Source: DATAGF01 sp963834875
GTDB taxonomy: Bacteria > Actinomycetota > Thermoleophilia > Miltoncostaeales > Miltoncostaeaceae
Length of the DNA: 64,000 nt
Direction: 5' to 3'
Assembly: GCA_963834875.1 (NCBI GenBank)
Contig: CAWIDG010000024.1
Coordinates: 296,736 to 360,735 of the forward strand
Shown: positions 8,328 through 18,137 of the stretch, piece by piece
Layout: each line of letters starts with the position of its first letter
Numbering within the stretch: the first letter of the stretch is position 1
Notes under the pieces: model-generated
Seen by the model: only the letters and a program-made list of their open reading frames with translations
What the model was told of the DNA's origin: nothing
The model's database searches: none
Made by a program: the position numbers and the translations under genes

Positions 8328-9742
8328 CCCTCGAGGAGCGGCTCGCGGAGGCCCGCCAGGGCCACCTCGCGGCGGCCCTCGACCGCCTGGACGGGCAGGA
8401 CCGGGAGCGCCTCCGGGGGCAGATCGAGGCGCTCGACCTCGACCTGGTCGGGCGGCTCGTCGGCGAGCTGGTGGGGGACGAGGCTCCGCCCGCGCTCGGC
8501 CGGGTCGAGCCGCTGGCCCCCGCGGACGTCATCCCGCTCCCGCGCACCGAGGCCGACCGCGCCCGCGAGCGGCAGGCGCGGGAGGCCGGCGAGGAGGCGC
8601 TGGCGCAGGGGCGCGTCGCGGCCGTCCTGCTCGCGGGGGGCCAGGGCACGCGCCTCGGCTTCGACGGCCCCAAGGGGGCGTTTCCGTTCAGCCCGATCAC
8701 GGGGACGACGCTCTTCGCGCACCACGCCGCCAAGATCGCCGCCCTGCGCCGCCGTCATGCGTCCGCGCTCCCGTGGTACGTGCTGACGTCGCCCCAGAAC
8801 GACGCCGTCACGAGGGCCTTCTTCGCGGACCACGACCACTTCGGGCTGGATCCGCGGTCGGTCCGCTTCGTGGTCCAGGGCACCCTGCCGGCGGTCGACC
8901 GGGCCGACGGCGCGATCCTGCTGGAGGCGCCGGACCGCCTCGCGCTCTCGCCCGACGGCCACGGCGGCCTGCTCTCGGCGCTGCGGGCGTCGGGTGCCCT
9001 CGACGAGATGGCCGGGGAGGGCGCCGAGACGGTCTTCACGTTCCAGGTCGACAACCCGATGCTGTCGGTCTGCCGCCCCGACTTCCTGGGCCACCACCTG
9101 GCCGCGGCGGCGGACATGTCGTCGATGGTCGTCCGCAAGCGCAGCCCCGAGGAGAAGATGGGCGTCATCGCCCGCATCGACGGGCGCACCGGCGTGGTCG
9201 AGTACAGCGACCTGCCGGACGAGCTCGCGCAGATGCGCGACGCCGACGGCGAGCTCGCCTACTGGGCCGGGTCCGTCGCCGTCCACTGCCTCGAGGTGGC
9301 GTTCGTCCGCGAGCTCACCGAGGGCGGGCTGCGCCTTCCCTACCACCGGGCGGTGAAGGCCGTGCGGCACGTGGACGAGGAGGGCCAGGCGGTCGAGCCA
9401 CGCGAGCCCAACGCCGTCAAGTTCGAGACCTTCATCTTCGACGCCCTGCTGCGCGCCCGCCGGTCGGTGACCGTCGAGGCGCGGCGACAGGACGAGTACT
9501 CGCCGATCAAGAACGCCGAGGGCGCGGACTCGCCGGAGACCGCGCGGCGCGACCTGAACCGGATGTACGCCCGCTGGCTGGAGTCCGCGGGGGTGAGCGT
9601 GCCGCGTCGCGACGACGGCGAGCCGGTGGACCTCGAGATCGATCCCCGGTTCGCCCTCGACGCCGCCGAGCTGGCCGAGCGCCTCCCGCCGGGCACGGCG
9701 GTGACGGGCCCGGCGGTCATCCCGCCCGGGGCCACCCCGTGA
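8324..9742 (+). CDS. UDP-sugar pyrophosphorylase (UDPGP/UAP family)
   Basis: 472 residues from GTG 8324. The nucleotide-binding signature LAGGQGTRLGFDGPKG (about residue 104) is the eukaryote-type UDP-N-acetylglucosamine/UDP-sugar pyrophosphorylase version. Also present are a QVDNPML block (~242) and EYSPIKNAEG (~393). It should make a UDP-sugar from UTP and a sugar 1-phosphate in the cytoplasm; GlcNAc-1-P or hexose-1-P specificity is not decidable. Its last 13 codons lie inside the 471-bp direct repeat and overlap the convergent M23 gene by 26 bp. A remnant of this same C-terminus is found at 15122-15159. Confidence 0.85.
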   Translation: MTLEERLAEARQGHLAAALDRLDGQDRERLRGQIEALDLDLVGRLVGELVGDEAPPALGRVEPLAPADVIPLPRTEADRARERQAREAGEEALAQGRVAAVLLAGGQGTRLGFDGPKGAFPFSPITGTTLFAHHAAKIAALRRRHASALPWYVLTSPQNDAVTRAFFADHDHFGLDPRSVRFVVQGTLPAVDRADGAILLEAPDRLALSPDGHGGLLSALRASGALDEMAGEGAETVFTFQVDNPMLSVCRPDFLGHHLAAAADMSSMVVRKRSPEEKMGVIARIDGRTGVVEYSDLPDELAQMRDADGELAYWAGSVAVHCLEVAFVRELTEGGLRLPYHRAVKAVRHVDEEGQAVEPREPNAVKFETFIFDALLRARRSVTVEARRQDEYSPIKNAEGADSPETARRDLNRMYARWLESAGVSVPRRDDGEPVDLEIDPRFALDAAELAERLPPGTAVTGPAVIPPGATP

Positions 9743-10176
9743 TGATCGGAGAGGGCGGGACCGGGCCGCCCCCGCCGGGGTGGATCTCGAAGTGCAGGTG
9801 CGGCGAGGCGCCCTGCGCGTCGCCCGAGTTGCCCACGTAGCCGATCACGGTCCCCCGCGAGACGCTCGCTCCCTCGCGCGCCGCCGGCGCGAAGGCCGAC
9901 AGATGGGCGAAGTAGAACGTCGTGCCGCCGCCGTCACGCAACCACAGGCGCCAGCCGCCGAGCCCGTTGTAGCCGACGTTGTAGAGCGAGCCGCCGGCGA
10001 CGGCGACGATGGGCGTCCCCCCGGCCGCGAAGATGTCGATGCCCTCGTGGGCACGGCCGCCGGAGCGCGGGGCGAGCCAGTCGTCGCTGAAGCGCGCCGG
10101 CCCGGCGACCGGGAAGAGGTAGTCGCCCCGCGGCAGGGCGCCGGCGACCGCGGCCGAGCTCGCGTAGGGGAGGGAG
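9706..10176. repeat. Direct repeat, left copy (471 bp)
   Basis: Aligns without gaps to 15122-15592 (offset 5416). I count roughly a dozen substitutions, most of them silent in the M23 reading frame (three amino-acid changes seen). It spans the last codons of the pyrophosphorylase and the C-terminal catalytic domain of the M23 peptidase. Confidence 0.9.
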
Positions 10177-10226
10177 GTCTCCAGCCGGCCCGAGCCCACG
10201 TGACGTCGGGCATCCGGCTTGCCCAC
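9717..10226 (-). pseudogene. M23 peptidase, 5'-truncated duplicate
   Basis: The LytM/M23 zinc-peptidase domain is complete: HEGIDIFAAGGTP with the first His/Asp ligands, and SPHLHFEIHPGG with the HxH motif. The upstream coiled-coil and signal peptide of the full-length copy at 15133-16265 are missing; homology stops at 10176 and is replaced by about 17 unrelated residues (MGKPDARRHVGSGRLET). With no export signal this copy is unlikely to reach the wall. It is probably a leftover of the event that created the direct repeats. Confidence 0.75.
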
Positions 10227-10242
10227 CCCAGCTGGGCGACCG

Positions 10243-11151
10243 TCAGATCGCCCCGTTGTGCCAGCGGGCCACGGGCATCCAGTGGTGTCGTCCCTCGAGG
10301 CGCACGAGTTGTCCGAAGGGCTCCGGGAAGTGACAGGCCCCCATGACCATCCCCTCGTCGGCGATGCGCTCCGCGAGCGCTGCGCGCGAGGTCACCGCGG
10401 TCTCGGGCTCCATGTCGAAGGAGCACGCGAGCGACGGGTCGTTCACCTGCGAGGGGTGGAGCCACACGTCGCCGACCAGAAGCGCGCGCTCCTCGCCGGA
10501 GGAGATGAGCAGGCTTGTGCTCCCGGGCGTGTGCCCTGGGGTCGGCAGGAGCGTCAGCTGGCGGGAGAGGCTGTGCTCCCCGTCCACGAGCTCGACCGCG
10601 CCCGATTCCATCAGCGGGCCGATCGTGTCGCCGACGTACGGAAACGGGAACGCCTCCTGCACCTCGGGCCTGCTCCAGGCCTCCCAGTCCGAGCGAGGCA
10701 CGAGGTACCGGGCCCGCGGGAACGCCGGCGATGGCGCGGAACCGTCGGTGGCGAGGACGCCGCCGACGTGATCCGGGTGGATGTGCGTGATCACGACGGT
10801 GTCGATCTCCTTCGCCGACACGTCGAGCGCGGCGAGGCGCTCGCCCAGCTGCCCCCCGACGCCGAGGAAGGAGGGGAAGGCCAGCGCCGCGGCCCCGCAC
10901 CCGGTGTCCACGAGGACACACCGATCGGCGCCGCGCAGGAGGTAGCAGGTCACGAGGTAGCGCCACCCACCGTCGGCGCTGAACGCCTCCGGGTAGCGCG
11001 AGCGGTGGATGTCCCATTCCTCGGCGGTGAGACCGGTGAACACCTGATCGATGGCGAGGGGAAAGGGGAGATCGACGTCCAGCAGGGCGGTGACGCTGAC
11101 GTCGCCGACGGCGATGGTCGGGGACGCGTGCGTGCCCGTGGTGGTGCTCAT
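10243..11151 (-). CDS. MBL-fold metallo-hydrolase
   Basis: 302 residues from ATG 11151, chosen because GGAG lies 6 nt upstream; TTG 11163 is possible. The dinuclear zinc motif HIHPDHVGG (residue ~125) is followed by the later ligands in PTPGHTPGS (~206) and the Asp in VGDVWLH (~228). This is the lactonase/RNase Z-like superfamily. A lactonase role is possible but not shown. It lies within the segment bounded by the direct repeats and next to a LuxR-type regulator on the same strand. Confidence 0.8.
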   Translation of the reverse strand: MSTTTGTHASPTIAVGDVSVTALLDVDLPFPLAIDQVFTGLTAEEWDIHRSRYPEAFSADGGWRYLVTCYLLRGADRCVLVDTGCGAAALAFPSFLGVGGQLGERLAALDVSAKEIDTVVITHIHPDHVGGVLATDGSAPSPAFPRARYLVPRSDWEAWSRPEVQEAFPFPYVGDTIGPLMESGAVELVDGEHSLSRQLTLLPTPGHTPGSTSLLISSGEERALLVGDVWLHPSQVNDPSLACSFDMEPETAVTSRAALAERIADEGMVMGACHFPEPFGQLVRLEGRHHWMPVARWHNGAI

Positions 11152-11226
11152 GTTCAGCTCCAAGACGTAGGTGACCGTCCGGGGGCACGCTAGGACGGCT
11201 CACGCGCGACCCGCATCCCAAGTTCT

Positions 11227-14200
11227 TTACATCCGTGCCGGCTGGTCCTCGCCGGCCGGGTCCCCCTGAAGCAGACCGTTCTCCAGCGCGGCGCGGGTCG
11301 CGGCGGACCGGTTGTTCACGCCGAGCTTCCCGAAGATGTTCGAGACATGGCGGATCGCCGTGCCCTCGCTGATCACGAGCCGCTCCGCGATCTGGCGATT
11401 GGTGAGGCCCTCGGCGACGAGCGCGAGCACCTCGCGCTCTCGGTTCGTGAGGCGCAGAATCCCCGCCGGGTCGTGCTCGCTCAGCCCGAGCTCGCCGGCC
11501 AGCCGAAGCACCCGGTCGCGCTGGATCGGGGCGGGGATCGTCTCGAGCAGGCCCAGGGCGGTCTTGATCGCGGGCCCGGCATCGCGCCCTTGCGCTGCCG
11601 CCAGCCGCGCGAGGTCGGCGTGGCAGAGCGCGAGATCGAAGTCGCAGCCGATCGCCTCCAGGGCGGCGCGGGCTTCTCCGAGGAGACGGCGCGCGGCTGG
11701 CAGGTCACCCTCGTCGAACGCGATCCGGCCCCGGGTACGGACGGAGAGCGCCACCACCCAGCGACAGCCGATCCGTCGGCCGATGTCGCCTGACCGCCGC
11801 GCGGCCTCGGCCGCCCCTGGGAGATCACCATGCCGGCGGCGGGCCTCCCCCAGCCACCCGAGGAAGCGGGACAGGATGCCCGGGTGCTTGGTGCTCTCGG
11901 CGATGTCGATCGCGCGCTCGAGGTCGGCGATGGCGCCCTCGAGATCGCCGTGCTCGCGACGGGCGAACCCGAGCGCCCCGAGCGCCCAGGCCGTGTTCGG
12001 CTCGTCAGGGGAGAGCTCGATCCCGCGCTCGCACGCGGCGATCCCGCGCTCCGTGTCGCCACGGGCCGCCTCGTACAGGCCCTGGGCCCAGGCCGCCCAG
12101 CTCCGCAGCCGGGGATCCGCCACGGCGTCCCCGATCGTGCCGCCCCGGGCGGCCGCCTCGAGCGCGCGGTCGAACCGGCCCATCGAGTAGAGCGAGTGGG
12201 CGATGAAGAAGTGGCAGTGCCCCAGCCACCAGGTCTCTCCGGCGTGCTCGAGGAGCGGGATGGCCCGCGCACCCTCGCGCACTCCCTCTTCGAACCTTCC
12301 CGTCCACCACCCCTGTCGGGCGCGTATGTAGAGCGCGCGTCCGAGCGCTGCTTCGTCGCCCAGGTGCTCCGCCAGGTCGATGGACGTCCGCGCCGCACCG
12401 CTCGGCGTCATCGGGCTTGCCGAGATGGCTGGCGGTGTGGGCCGCCCAGAAGTGGTACGAGCAGGCGAGGTCGGTGTCCGACATGGCGACGACGCGCGGC
12501 GCCAGGGCCGTCAGGACCTCCTCGCTCTCGTCCATCCGGCCCAGGAAGTAGATGGAGGCGACCAGACGCAGACTCAGCTCGACGACCCGCCGCTCGCGCT
12601 CGTCGGCGGGCAGGCGCTCGGCGTGGCGCAGAGCCTCGCGCAGCATCGCGCTGGCCTCGGAATGGGCGTACCCGCGGAAGCTCCGGGCGGCCGCACGCTG
12701 CAGGTAGGCGACGGCGCGCGCCGCGTCGTCGGTGCGCGACCAGTGGTGCGCGAGCAGGCCGTCGACCTCCTCGGTCCGCCCCGCATAGAGCTCCTCGAGG
12801 CAGAGCCCGGCGGCCTCGTGCAGGGCGCGACGGGTCGGCGCCCCGACGCTCTGATACGCGACGTCCTGCGTGAGCGCGTGCTTGAACTCGAAGCCCCCCT
12901 CTCCCTCGACGACCGCCTCGACGAGGAACTCCTCGCGCACCAGGTCCTCGAGGCTCCCCTGCACGGCCCCCGCGCCCGGCCAGACGGCCGCGAGCAGGCG
13001 CAGCGGGAATCGGCGGCCCAAGACCGCCGCGGTCTGGAGCACCGAGCGCGGATGGTCGTCGAGGCGGTCGATGCGCGCCATGAGCACGTCCTCCACCCGA
13101 CCCGGCACCTCTCCGTCCTCCACGCCGCCTGGGCTGGCGAGCGAGAGCTCCTCGATGAAGAAGGGGTTGCCCTCACCGCGCGCGAGGATCGCCCGCCCGA
13201 GGGTTTCGGGCACGTCATCGTCACCGAGGACCGAGCGCACGACCTCCAGCGAGTTGACGGGCCCAAGGCGAGGAAGGGCGATCTGAGTCGCGTGCGACAG
13301 CTCGAGCCAGCTGGGCCGGCTCCCGGGCCGGTAGGTCGTGAGCAGCAGCACCGGCGCGGCGGCGAGTCCTGACGCGAGCGAGGCGAGGAAGCGCTCGGAG
13401 GTGTCGTCGGCCCAGTGGACGTCCTCCACCGCGATCACCAGAGGCTCGCTCAGCGAGGCCGCCAGGAACAGATGGCGGAGCGCCTCGAAGGTGCGTACCC
13501 GCACGGCCTCTGGGCTGAGCGGGGCGATCAGGTCCCGCTCGACGGCGGGATCGAGCGCCCCGAGCAGGTTCAGGACGTACGGTGCCTCGCCGGCGGGCGC
13601 CTGCAGGCGCTGGAACGCGCGGCCCACCGCACTCTGGATCTCGGCCCGCCCGCGCTGCGGCACGGCGCAGAGCTGGCGCACCAGGTCGAGCACGGGAAGG
13701 TACGGCTGACTGCTGCCGTAGGGGGAGCAGCGGCCCTCGATCCAGCGCACGTGGCCGGCCGAGGCACGGCGCGCCTCCTCGACGAGCCGAGACTTGCCCA
13801 TCCCCGGCTCGCCGACGACGCCGATGATCTGGCCGGCGCCCGACCGGGCGAGGACGAGCGCTTCGTCGATGAGCCGGATCTGGCGCTCGCGGCCCACGAA
13901 ACGGCTCAGCGGACGCCCTGAGCGGCGGCCGGTCGGTGAGATCGACCGAAGGCCGACGATCCGGTGCGGCCGCGGGTCATCGCGGTCGGAGCCGTCCACG
14001 CCGCCACCGGGGTCGACCGGCTCGACGATGACCTCGCCGGGCATCAAGGAAACAAGAGACGGATCGACGCGGATCTCGCCTCCGGTGGCCGCGGCGGCGA
14101 GCGAGAGCGCCACCGCGATCGGGCCGAGAGCCGCTTCGTCGTCCACCCAGGTCTCCTGGTCGGCCGGCAACCGGCCCGAGGCGACCCCGACGCCGGCTGA

Positions 14201-14671
14201 CGGCGGATTCGCGTGCTCGCTGTCCCTCACGCGGAGCGCGGCCAGGACCGCGCGTTGGAGGTGGTCTTCGAGAGACCGGGGCGACCCGAAGACGCACGCC
14301 ATCCCACCGGGCACCCTCACCACGACCCCCTCGAGCTCCTGGGCGATGGCCCGGACCGCCTGCTGGAGGGTCGCGTCGTCGGCGACCTCGCCGCCGCTGA
14401 CGACCATCACGGTCGCCTGGCGGGGCCCGGGCGCGTCGTCCGACCGGTCCGCGAGCCGCAACGGCGCGCCGCACGCGCCGCAGTAGCGGCTGTCCGCGTG
14501 GACCGCACCCCCACAGCTCGGGCACCGCGACGGGATCGCGCGTTGCGCAGCCGCTGCCGCGCCCCGCCGGGCTCGGCTGGGCCGTTGCTTCTCGCGTCGG
14601 GTTCCTTGGCGCTCGGCACTGAGGGGTCTCCCGGGTTTCCGACACTCCCATGACGCGCGCGAGACGGTCAA
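11227..14671 (-). CDS. Multidomain AAA/TPR LuxR-type regulator (frameshifted)
   Basis: About 1,140 residues. Order: zinc ribbon (CPSCGG then CGACGAP), a degenerate nucleotide-cyclase-like domain, an ATPase with GEPGMGKSRLVEEA (Walker A) and AVEDVHWADD (Walker B), a helical TPR region, and a C-terminal LuxR HTH (LTNREREVLALVAEGLTNRQ). One frame break near 12,395 splits TPR and HTH from the ATPase. The start is unclear: TTG 14671 is tentative. Such large ATPase regulators act as signal-integrating activators. Its neighbour, also on the minus strand, is the MBL hydrolase, a plausible target. Confidence 0.75.
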
Positions 14672-15121
14672 CCAGGGCCACTCGGGGCCCTGTCTACAAG
14701 TCGTCGCGGCCCGACGGCGCGCCCAGGCCAAGATCGAAAGCACTTGGGATGCCGCGTCCAGAGCCGCCGTGGAGCATGCGCTTGCACCTTCGCGCAAGAG
14801 AGGGAGAACCCGATGTCCCTTGCATCCGTCCATCGACCCGCCTGCGGCCGCGGCGGCCTTGAGACGCGGTACGTCGGGCTGACGGAGGGGTGAGCGATGT
14901 CGTCATCCCACCCTCGGCGCACGACAGCCCGAGCCGAGCCCGCTCGCCCCGGGAGCAACGTTCTCGGACTTCTGCGAGGCGCGCAGGAGCTTCTTCGAGA
15001 CGCTGCGGAGAGACTCAGACTTGCGTCGGCTCGAAGCGGCCTGGGACCTTCCAGCCGCGTTTCCACGCCGGGCGGCCGATACGCAACGCGCCAGCCCAGA
15101 GCGGCCTTCGTAGGACGCGGT
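14672..15121. other. 450-bp stretch with no confident gene
   Basis: Lies between the LuxR-type gene and the right direct repeat. A + frame from ATG 14897 has a GGAGGGG ribosome site but poor codon bias. A second + frame around 14950-15100 (ATFSDFCEARRSFFETLRRD) has better bias but no start. Either may be a gene fragment at the insertion junction. The rest probably holds the promoter of the leftward regulator. Confidence 0.4.
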
Positions 15122-15592
15122 GGGCCCGGCGGTCATCCCGCCCGGGGCCAGCCCGTGACGATCGGATACGGCGGGACCGGGCCGCCCCCGCCGGGGTGGA
15201 TCTCGAAGTGCAGGTGCGGCGAGGCGCCCTGCGCGTCGCCGGAGTTGCCCACGTAGCCGATCACGGTCCCCCGCGAGACGCTCGCGCCCTCGCGCGCCGC
15301 CGGCGCGAAGGCCGACAGATGGGCGAAGTAGAACGTCGTGCCGCCGCCGTCACGCAACCACAGGCGCCAGCCGCCGAGGCCGTTGTAGCCGACGTTGTAG
15401 AGCGAGCCGCCGGCGACGGCGACGATCGGCGTCCCCCCGGCCGCGAAGATGTCGATGCCCTCGTGGGCGCGGCCGCCCGAGCGCGGGGCGAGCCAGTCGT
15501 CGCTGAAGCGCGCCGGCCCGGCGACCGGGAAGAGGTAGTCGCCCCGCGGCAGCGCGCCGGCGATCGCGGCCGAGCTCGCGTAGGGGAGGGAG
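15122..15592. repeat. Direct repeat, right copy (471 bp)
   Basis: Counterpart of 9706-10176. Its left end retains the last residues and stop of the pyrophosphorylase (GPAVIPPGASP then TGA at ~15157) with no gene body upstream. Its right end continues into the intact remainder of the M23 gene. Confidence 0.9.
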
Positions 15593-16265
15593 TTCAGCGA
15601 CGCCCGCCGGGCCGCCTCGAGCGCGGCCAGCCGCGCCCGCCGCTCGCGCTCCTCCTTGACCAGCCGCCTGAGATCGGCCTTCGCGTCGGCGAGCAGGCGC
15701 TGGCGCTCCGCCGCCAGCGCCGCCAGCTCGTCCTTCGCGCTCCTGCGCCGCACGCCTCCTCGCGCTCGCGGGCCGCCTCGGCGGCCGCCTGGCGCGCCTC
15801 CAATATGGTCAGCCGCCGGCCGCGCGCGCGGACCGCCTCGAGCACGCGGGCATCTCCGCGCGCGGCCTGGTCGAGCACGTCGCCCGCCTCGTAGGCCTCG
15901 CCGATGCTGCCGCTGGTCAGGAGCACCTCCATGAAGGTCGGCCGCCCCGCGACGTAGAGGTCGACCAGCCGCTCGGCGAGCACCCGGCGCGAGGTCGCGA
16001 GGTCCCGCCTGGCCGTGCGGAGCTCGCCGCGCGTGAGGCGAAGGGTCGTGCGCGCCGCCTCGAGGCGGTCGATGGCGAGGTTGTGGGCCGCGGCGGCCGC
16101 ACCGGCCCTCACGTCGAGCACGGCGACCTGCCGGCCGAGGGCCGCGACCTCCGACCGTTTGCCGGCGATGGACGGCGCCGCCCCGGCCGCGGGGGCGAGG
16201 AGCAGGCAGACGAGGACGAGCGCGCCCGCAATGGGGACGGCCCGCGAGGGGCGAGGGAATGGCAT
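15133..16265 (-). CDS. Secreted coiled-coil M23 peptidase (EnvC/NlpD-like)
   Basis: About 376 residues across one frame break near 15,752. A signal peptide (ALVLVCLLLAPAAGAA) is followed by a long Ala/Arg/Leu coiled-coil (about residues 30-230) and a C-terminal M23 domain with HEGID and HLHFE zinc motifs. Proteins of this build cut peptidoglycan cross-bridges or activate amidases during growth and division. The coding sense on both sides of the break matches family layout, so a one-base error is likely. The last 471 bp are duplicated at 9706-10176. Confidence 0.8.
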
Positions 16266-16323
16266 CGGCGCGGGCGACCCACTCTCGTGGGGCCCGGGGC
16301 CTGGCTCAAGATCGCGGCCGCGG

Positions 16324-16343
16324 CCTGCAACGGCCGTTGCAGG
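16324..16343. terminator. 20-bp perfect palindrome between ispH and M23 gene
   Basis: CCTGCAACGG directly followed by CCGTTGCAGG. It sits 8 bp after the ispH stop (minus strand) and upstream of the M23 start. It could be a terminator hairpin for ispH, or a symmetric operator for the M23 gene; no T-run helps decide. Confidence 0.4.
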
Positions 16344-16350
16344 GCCGGCT

Positions 16351-17290
16351 CTACCGGTTGGGGCGGACCTCGCGGGGCAGGGCGAAGACGACGCCCTCGG
16401 CCGACGGCTCCTCCTCGCCGGTGCGGGCGTAGCCCGCGGTCACGAGGGTCGTCGCGACCTCCTGGACGAGCACCTCGGGGGCCGACGCGCCGGCGGTCAG
16501 GGCCACCCGCCGCCGCCCGTCGAGCCAGCTCGGGATCGAGCTCGGAGGCGTCGTCGATGAGGTGGGCGTCGGACCCGGCGGCGCGGGCGACCTCGACCAT
16601 CCGCATCGAGTTCGAGGAGTTGCGCGAGCCGACGACGAGCACCAGGTCGGCGCCGTCGCCGACCACCGACCGCACGGCGTCCTGGCGGTTCTGCGTCGCG
16701 TAGCAGATGTCGCTCGACTTCGGGCCCACGAGCGCCGGGAAGCGGCGCTTGAGGACGGCGACGATCGCCGCCGCGTCGTCGATCGACAGCGTCGTCTGGG
16801 TCGTCAGCGCGACGTTCGACGGGTCGGGCACCTCGACGGTCTCGGCGTCGGCGATGTCCTGGACCAGGATCACGGCGTCGGGCGCCTCGCCCCGGGTGCC
16901 GATGACCTCGTCGTGGTCGGCGTGGCCCACCAGCAGCACGGTCGCCCCGCGGCCGGCGAAGCGGCGCACCTCGGCGTGGACCTTGGCGACCAGCGGGCAG
17001 GTGGCGTCGATGACGCGGAGGTCGCGCTCGGCGGCGATGCGGCGCACCTCCGGCGAGACCCCGTGGGCCGACAGGATGATCGTCTGGCCGACCGGCACCT
17101 CGCGCGGGTCGTCCACGAAGACGGCGCCCTTCTCGGCGAGGGAGGAGACGACGTGCGTGTTGTGCACGATCTCGCCGCGCACGTAGACGGGCGGGCCGAG
17201 CTCCTCGAGCACCCGCTCGACGGTCTCGATGGCGCGGTCAACGCCGGCGCAGTAGCCGCGGGGGGCGACGAGCTCGAGCTTGGCGGGCAC
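16351..17290 (-). CDS. ispH: 4-hydroxy-3-methylbut-2-enyl diphosphate reductase
   Basis: Final enzyme of the MEP isoprenoid pathway, a [4Fe-4S] protein producing IPP and DMAPP. The three cluster cysteines are present in RGYCAGVDRA (~13), DATCPLV (~95) and SDICYATQNRQ (~190); HGVSPEV, GHADHDEV and SRNSSNS substrate blocks are also visible. One frame break near 16,528 occurs after the Asp-rich DDASELD block; the true C-terminus (GRRRVALTAGASAPEVLVQE to REVRPNR) follows in the next frame to the TAG at 16351. GTG 17290 gives the standard N-terminus. Confidence 0.92.
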
Positions 17291-17321
17291 GGCACCAGGG
17301 TAACGGACACCGGCCCGTATC

Positions 17322-18137
17322 GTGCCGTCGGTGCGGAGCGCCGTGACGATCGAGGCCGGCTCGGGCCCGGCCGTGCTGCTGGTGCACGGGCTCAACGGCT
17401 TCAAGGAGGGGTGGGGGGCCCTCCCGGGCGCGCTGGCCGGCGCCGGCCTCCGGGCGGTCGCGGTCGACCTGCCCGGGTTCGGCGCGACGGCCCGCCTGCG
17501 GCGCACCACGCCCCAGGCCCTGGCGGACGCGATCGCGCCCCTCGTCGCCGACCTCGCGCCGGTCTCCCTGGTCGCCCACTCGCTGGGCGCGCAGGTCGCG
17601 ATGCTCACCGCGGCCGCCCGCCCCGCCCGCATCGGCGGGATCGCGCTGCTCGCGCCGTGGGTGCTCGCGCGGCCGCGACGGTTCCCGCCGCGCCAGATCT
17701 CCGACGTGCTGCAGCTGCCGCTGGCCGGGCGCCCGCTCGCGCGCCTGCTCATCGCCCTCGCGCGCCGGAGCCCGGCGCGGCGGCGCGAGGCGTACCTCCG
17801 GGTGCTGGGCGACCCGGAGTCCCCGATCCGCGACCCGGCCCTGGCGGCGCTGCTGGAGGAGGCGGGCGACCGCCTCGCGCGCGCGGACCTGCGGGCGGTG
17901 GCGGACTGGGCCGCCAGCGGGCTGGCGTTCGACGTCGGGCCGCTGGCGCCGCGCATCACGAGGCCCACGCTGGTCGTGGCGGGTACCCTCGACCGCGTGA
18001 CCGAGCCCTCCGGCGCCAGCTGGCTGGCCGACGCCCTCCCGGCCGGGCGGCTCCTGTCGCTGCCGGGCGTCGGTCACCTCCCCCACCTCGAGGCGCCCGA
18101 GGAGGTCGCCGCGGCGATCGCCGGCCACCTGCGATGA
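17322..18137 (+). CDS. Alpha/beta-fold hydrolase
   Basis: 271 residues from GTG 17322, divergent from ispH. Oxyanion/HG block LLVHGLNGF near residue 20, nucleophile elbow AHSLGAQ near 86, a late acid in VAGTLDRV, and the catalytic His in GVGHLPHLEAPEE near 250. Substrate unknown. It overlaps the start of the next gene by 4 bp (ATGA), so the two are probably one transcript. Confidence 0.8.
   Translation: MPSVRSAVTIEAGSGPAVLLVHGLNGFKEGWGALPGALAGAGLRAVAVDLPGFGATARLRRTTPQALADAIAPLVADLAPVSLVAHSLGAQVAMLTAAARPARIGGIALLAPWVLARPRRFPPRQISDVLQLPLAGRPLARLLIALARRSPARRREAYLRVLGDPESPIRDPALAALLEEAGDRLARADLRAVADWAASGLAFDVGPLAPRITRPTLVVAGTLDRVTEPSGASWLADALPAGRLLSLPGVGHLPHLEAPEEVAAAIAGHLR

Noticed and set aside
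10185..15121. Transposon or integrase-driven insertion for the repeat-bounded segment
   Set aside because: No transposase, integrase, terminal inverted repeats or short target duplication is visible; the long homologous direct repeats fit recombination better.
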